This document shows positions 61,059 to 64,000 of a stretch of DNA of 64,000 nt, piece after piece. The DNA is from Metarhizobium sp017305935 (GTDB lineage Bacteria; Pseudomonadota; Alphaproteobacteria; Rhizobiales; Rhizobiaceae). The stretch lies in contig NZ_JARRIR010000013.1 in the NCBI RefSeq assembly GCF_029601685.1, positions 1-64,000 of the forward strand, read 5' to 3'. A program made the translations under genes and the position numbers. How positions within the stretch are numbered: position 1 is the first letter of the stretch; every line of letters starts with the position of its first letter. The notes beneath the pieces are model-generated. The model was not told the origin of the DNA, made no database searches, and saw only the letters and a list, made by a program, of their open reading frames with translations.

Positions 61059-61817
61059 TCATAAAGGAGAGGCAAGTTTCGTGGTGATCGCCACGCGCGG
61101 AATGCCGTTGGGGTCGAGAACGAACAGCACCTCGCTGTAGGCCTTGGTGCGGGTGATCATCGATGCGGCCTGCCGTTCCTGCCCGTGGCCGAATTCGAAG
61201 GCCAGCCAGCCGCCGGGCTTCAGGAAGTCCAGGGCCTCCCGCACCAGCCGCTGCTGGATGGAAATGCCGTAAGGCCCGCCGTCGAAGGCTTCGCGCGGTT
61301 CGGAATCGAGCAGATGGGCGCGATCGCCGTTCAGCCGGCCGGTGGAAATATAGGGCGGATTGCACATCACCAGATCCACCTGGCCTTCCAGCCCGATGTT
61401 CCTGATGTTCTCGAACATATCGCCCTGCACGACGGTGACGCGATTTTGCAGTTCGTAGCGCAGCACATTGTTCCAGGCGACCGCTACGGTATCGGCGGTC
61501 AGGTCGCAGGCCCAGACGTCGGCGTCGCGAATCTGATGTGCGATGGCGATCGCCAGATTGCCGCAGCCGCAACACATGTCGATGACGCGCGGGCGCGCCG
61601 GACCCTTCGACAGGCGCTCGATGCAAACCTTGGCCAGCAGCTCGGTTTCCTTGCGCGGCGCAAGCACATTCGGCCCCAGCCGGAAGCTGAGATCCATGAA
61701 AGTCGCCAACTTGTTCTTGAACGTGTTCATCTCCGGTTGCGAGAGCGCTACGTCTCCGGGATGGAACAAATCCTCCGCCATATCGGAGGGCGTTGATTGC
61801 CGATCATTGCGTGACAT
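61059..61817 (-). CDS. HemK/PrmC-like N5-glutamine or small-molecule methyltransferase
   Basis: This 252-residue SAM enzyme has VIDMCCGCGNLAIAIA (motif I), WACDLTADTVAVA, and CNPPYIS, the NPPY motif that in HemK/PrmC recognises a planar amide or amine. A second motif, PRKETELL, precedes the SAM domain as in PrmC. GGAGGAAAA precedes ATG 61817. An in-frame ATG at 61943, 7 bases after AAGGAGGT, would add a 42-residue Arg-rich extension. Genuine PrmC normally sits with prfA, so this is probably a paralogue with another substrate. Confidence 0.75.
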   Translation of the reverse strand: MSRNDRQSTPSDMAEDLFHPGDVALSQPEMNTFKNKLATFMDLSFRLGPNVLAPRKETELLAKVCIERLSKGPARPRVIDMCCGCGNLAIAIAHQIRDADVWACDLTADTVAVAWNNVLRYELQNRVTVVQGDMFENIRNIGLEGQVDLVMCNPPYISTGRLNGDRAHLLDSEPREAFDGGPYGISIQQRLVREALDFLKPGGWLAFEFGHGQERQAASMITRTKAYSEVLFVLDPNGIPRVAITTKLASPL

Positions 61818-62100
61818 CGATTTTCCTCCGCCGCCGGGGCTATTGCACACGCCGCGCGCATACCTATGCCGAAGCCGGCGGCCCCCACGGCGGCGATGGT
61901 CCCACCAGAATTCGGGGGCGTAAAGATCGCGGTCACGGCGCATGCGAGTTACCTCCTTCGCGTATGCGCCGGGACGGCTAATCATCCCGCCCGGGGTAGT
62001 CCCTTTGCGCCGTTGCTTCGCCCGTGAAGCGCCGACAAGCTTGGTCTTGCGGAAATGGCGTCGCGAGACTTTGCGGCGAACCCTGCATTGTGAGGCGAGT

Positions 62101-64000
62101 ATGTGTGGAATTGTCGGATATTTCGGCCATGGCATGGCCCCTGATGCGGCGGAAATCGTCCTGCAGCGCATGAGCCATGCGCTGCGCCATCGCGGCCCCG
62201 ACGATTCCGGCGTTCATGCCGAAATTGCTGCCGGCTTCGGCCATCGGCGTCTTTCGATCGTCGGCCTGGCCGATGGCCAGCAGCCGATGTGCAATGCCGA
62301 CGGCGCACTGTGGATCAGCTTCAACGGCGAAGTCTTCAATCATGTCGAACTCCGCAGAATGCTGGAAGCGAAGGGGTATCGCTTCCGCACCGCCTCCGAC
62401 ACCGAAGTGATCCTGCATCTCTATGAAGAGAAGGGCGACGCCTGCATCGACGAACTGAACGGCGATTTCGCCTTCGCCATCTGGGACAGCCGGCAAGGAC
62501 GGATGCTGGTCGCCCGCGACAGGATGGGCGTGCGGCCGCTGTTCTATGCCGAGCGGCGCGGCATGGTCTTCTTCGCTTCTGAAATCAAGGCGCTGCTGGA
62601 AGTGCCCGGAATCGAGGCCGAAATTGATCCCTTCGCGCTCGACCAGGTTTTCACCTGCTGGGCGCCTGTTCCGCCGCGCACCATGTTCAAAGGCGTTCTG
62701 GAACTGCCGGCCGGTCATTGCATGGTGCTGGATGGATCGGGTATGGCCATCCGGCAATATTGGGATCTCGACTTTCCGCAGGATGTCTGCGGCGCGCAGG
62801 ATGAGCAGGCCATTGCCGAGGAATTGCTCGCGCTTCTCGACGATGCGACGGCGATCCGTATGCGCGCCGATGTCCCCGTGGGCGCCTATCTCTCGGGCGG
62901 GCTCGATTCCTCGGTGACCTGCGCGCTGGCGAAACCCTATGCCGCCTCGGGCTTGCGCACCTTTTCCGTGACCTTCGATACGCCGGAGCATGACGAAAGC
63001 CCGTTCCAGCAGCAGATGGTCTCTGCGCTCGGAACCCGTCATTCCGCCGTCGCCTGCGGGCCGGAGGAGATCGCCGGCGCATTCCCGGCCGTCATCGCCC
63101 ATACGGAAAAACCGGTCATCCGCAGCGCGCCGGCGCCGCTGCATGTCCTGTCGCGCCATGTGCGCGATGCGGGCATGAAAGTGGTGCTGACCGGCGAGGG
63201 TGCCGACGAGGTATTTGCCGGCTACGATCTCTTCAAGGAGGCCAACGTTCGCCGCTTCTGCGCCCGCCAGCCGGGCTCGCGTCGCCGACCGCTGCTCTTC
63301 AGCCGCCTCTATCCCTATCTGCCGGGATTGACCCAGCAGACTCCGGAATCCCTGGCCGCCTTTTTCGGTGCGAAGGGCGAGGATATCGGCGATCCGCTCT
63401 TCTCGCATCGCCCGCGCTATCGCAGCACGGCGGCTGCGAAGCTCTTCTTTTCCGGCGATCTGCGCAAGACGCTCGAGGGATATGACGCCACCGACGAGAT
63501 CCTCGCCCGCCTGCCCGGTGATTTCGGCCGCTGGCATCCGCAACATCAGGCGCAATATCTCGAAACAAAATTCCTGTTGCCGGATTACATCCTGTCGAGC
63601 CAGGGCGACCGGATGGCCATGGCGCATGGCGTCGAAGGACGTTTCCCCTTCCTCGACCACCGCGTCGTCGATTATGCCGCGCGGCTTAAGCCCTCGTTGA
63701 AGCTTCGCGGCTTCGTGGAAAAGCATATCCTGCGCCGGGCCGTGGCCGATCTCCTGCCGCCCGCCATCGCGCAGCGCACCAAACAGCCCTACCGCGCCCC
63801 CGACAGCCGTTCCTTCCTGGCGGGACAGGAGCCGGATTATGTCCGCTGCTGCTTCTCCGCCCAGGCGCTGGAGGAGACCGGGCTCTTCAATCCGGCCGCG
63901 GCCGGGAAGCTGATCGAAAAATGCCGCCGCCAGACGGATGGCTTCCGGGACAACGCCGCCTTCGTCGGCATCCTGTCCACCCAGCTCTGGCATCGGACTT
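62101..64000 (+). CDS. asnB: asparagine synthase (glutamine-hydrolysing)-type amidotransferase, partial
   Basis: The frame starts MCGIVGYFGHG with Cys2 as the glutaminase nucleophile, continues through HRGPDDSGVH and FNGEVFNH, and has the synthetase PP-loop SGGLDSS (about residue 269) and GEGADEVFAGY. It is still open at the window edge after 633 codons. Catalysis is ATP-dependent transfer of ammonia from glutamine to a carboxylate; in family members outside central metabolism the substrate is often a natural-product or sugar carboxylate. It is divergent from the methyltransferase. GAGGCGAG precedes the ATG. Confidence 0.88.
   Translation, partial: MCGIVGYFGHGMAPDAAEIVLQRMSHALRHRGPDDSGVHAEIAAGFGHRRLSIVGLADGQQPMCNADGALWISFNGEVFNHVELRRMLEAKGYRFRTASDTEVILHLYEEKGDACIDELNGDFAFAIWDSRQGRMLVARDRMGVRPLFYAERRGMVFFASEIKALLEVPGIEAEIDPFALDQVFTCWAPVPPRTMFKGVLELPAGHCMVLDGSGMAIRQYWDLDFPQDVCGAQDEQAIAEELLALLDDATAIRMRADVPVGAYLSGGLDSSVTCALAKPYAASGLRTFSVTFDTPEHDESPFQQQMVSALGTRHSAVACGPEEIAGAFPAVIAHTEKPVIRSAPAPLHVLSRHVRDAGMKVVLTGEGADEVFAGYDLFKEANVRRFCARQPGSRRRPLLFSRLYPYLPGLTQQTPESLAAFFGAKGEDIGDPLFSHRPRYRSTAAAKLFFSGDLRKTLEGYDATDEILARLPGDFGRWHPQHQAQYLETKFLLPDYILSSQGDRMAMAHGVEGRFPFLDHRVVDYAARLKPSLKLRGFVEKHILRRAVADLLPPAIAQRTKQPYRAPDSRSFLAGQEPDYVRCCFSAQALEETGLFNPAAAGKLIEKCRRQTDGFRDNAAFVGILSTQLWHRT

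Noticed and set aside
61978..63993. 671-codon open frame antisense to the asparagine-synthase gene
   Set aside because: It mirrors the high-GC codon pattern of asnB, has no family sequence and no ribosome binding site; the plus strand has clear catalytic motifs.

Overview
The window looks like DNA from an alphaproteobacterium of the Hyphomicrobiales (rhizobial type, probably Rhizobiaceae). This rests on high GC with long open antisense frames, an HWE-type histidine kinase with single-domain response regulators, three GGAAC-N17-GTT promoters (the EcfG general-stress class), a perfect Irr-type iron control element, tandem ku genes, and an ExoY/ExoF-like exopolysaccharide operon. No tRNA, rRNA, CRISPR array or intact insertion sequence was seen, and the species cannot be named from sequence alone.

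Region 1 (1-18.1 kb) is an accessory stress and repair island with much decay. It holds an IS3-type transposase fragment, two tandem ku genes (one cut, one frameshifted), exonuclease III, a signalling block (REC-Crp/Fnr fusion, amber-interrupted REC protein, HWE kinase, single REC), a GGAAC-promoter-led stress run (SDR, PQQ-type dehydrogenase fused to PEBP, zinc alcohol dehydrogenase, DUF2934), and a string of broken genes (HD hydrolase, isochorismatase, GFA, zinc-ribbon copy, NmrA, SRPBCC) around an intact DUF892 gene and a methyltransferase.

Region 2 (18.4-21.3 kb) is a candidate iron-detoxification operon: a perfect ICE box, a VIT/CCC1-family transporter and a P1B-4 ATPase with SPC and HEGGT motifs. 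Region 3 (21.5-28.5 kb) pairs a two-component system with a divergent periplasmic redox set: PepSY protein, cytochrome b561, a DUF2271 protein with a likely flavinylation site, a PepSY-flavodoxin-reductase fusion, and the ApbE flavin transferase that would load FMN.

Region 4 (28.8-38.9 kb) is a LysR-controlled operon with a diaminopimelate-decarboxylase-type enzyme, a complete oligopeptide ABC importer, a YkuD-family protein without a signal peptide, and a D-aminopeptidase. Together these suggest import and breakdown of murein-derived peptides containing DAP and D-amino acids.

Region 5 (39.1-50.7 kb) is a phenylacetate degradation cluster: paaX, paaABCDE, an extra PaaA/PaaC-like protein, paaZ and a thioesterase on the plus strand, facing paaG, paaI, paaK and a tetR gene on the minus strand. 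Near-identical palindromes lie 50 bp upstream of both operons. paaF, paaH and an intact paaJ are absent.

Region 6 (50.7-60.9 kb) is a Wzx/Wzy-type exopolysaccharide operon on the minus strand: ExoY-like initiating transferase, GT2, Wzz-like, Wzy-like, a second glycosyltransferase, a flippase fused to a GH16 glycanase, and an ExoF-like outer-membrane exporter. A divergent LuxR-type regulator with an atypical receiver lies across a large palindrome. The window ends with a HemK/PrmC-like methyltransferase and a divergent asparagine-synthase-type amidotransferase that runs off the right edge.
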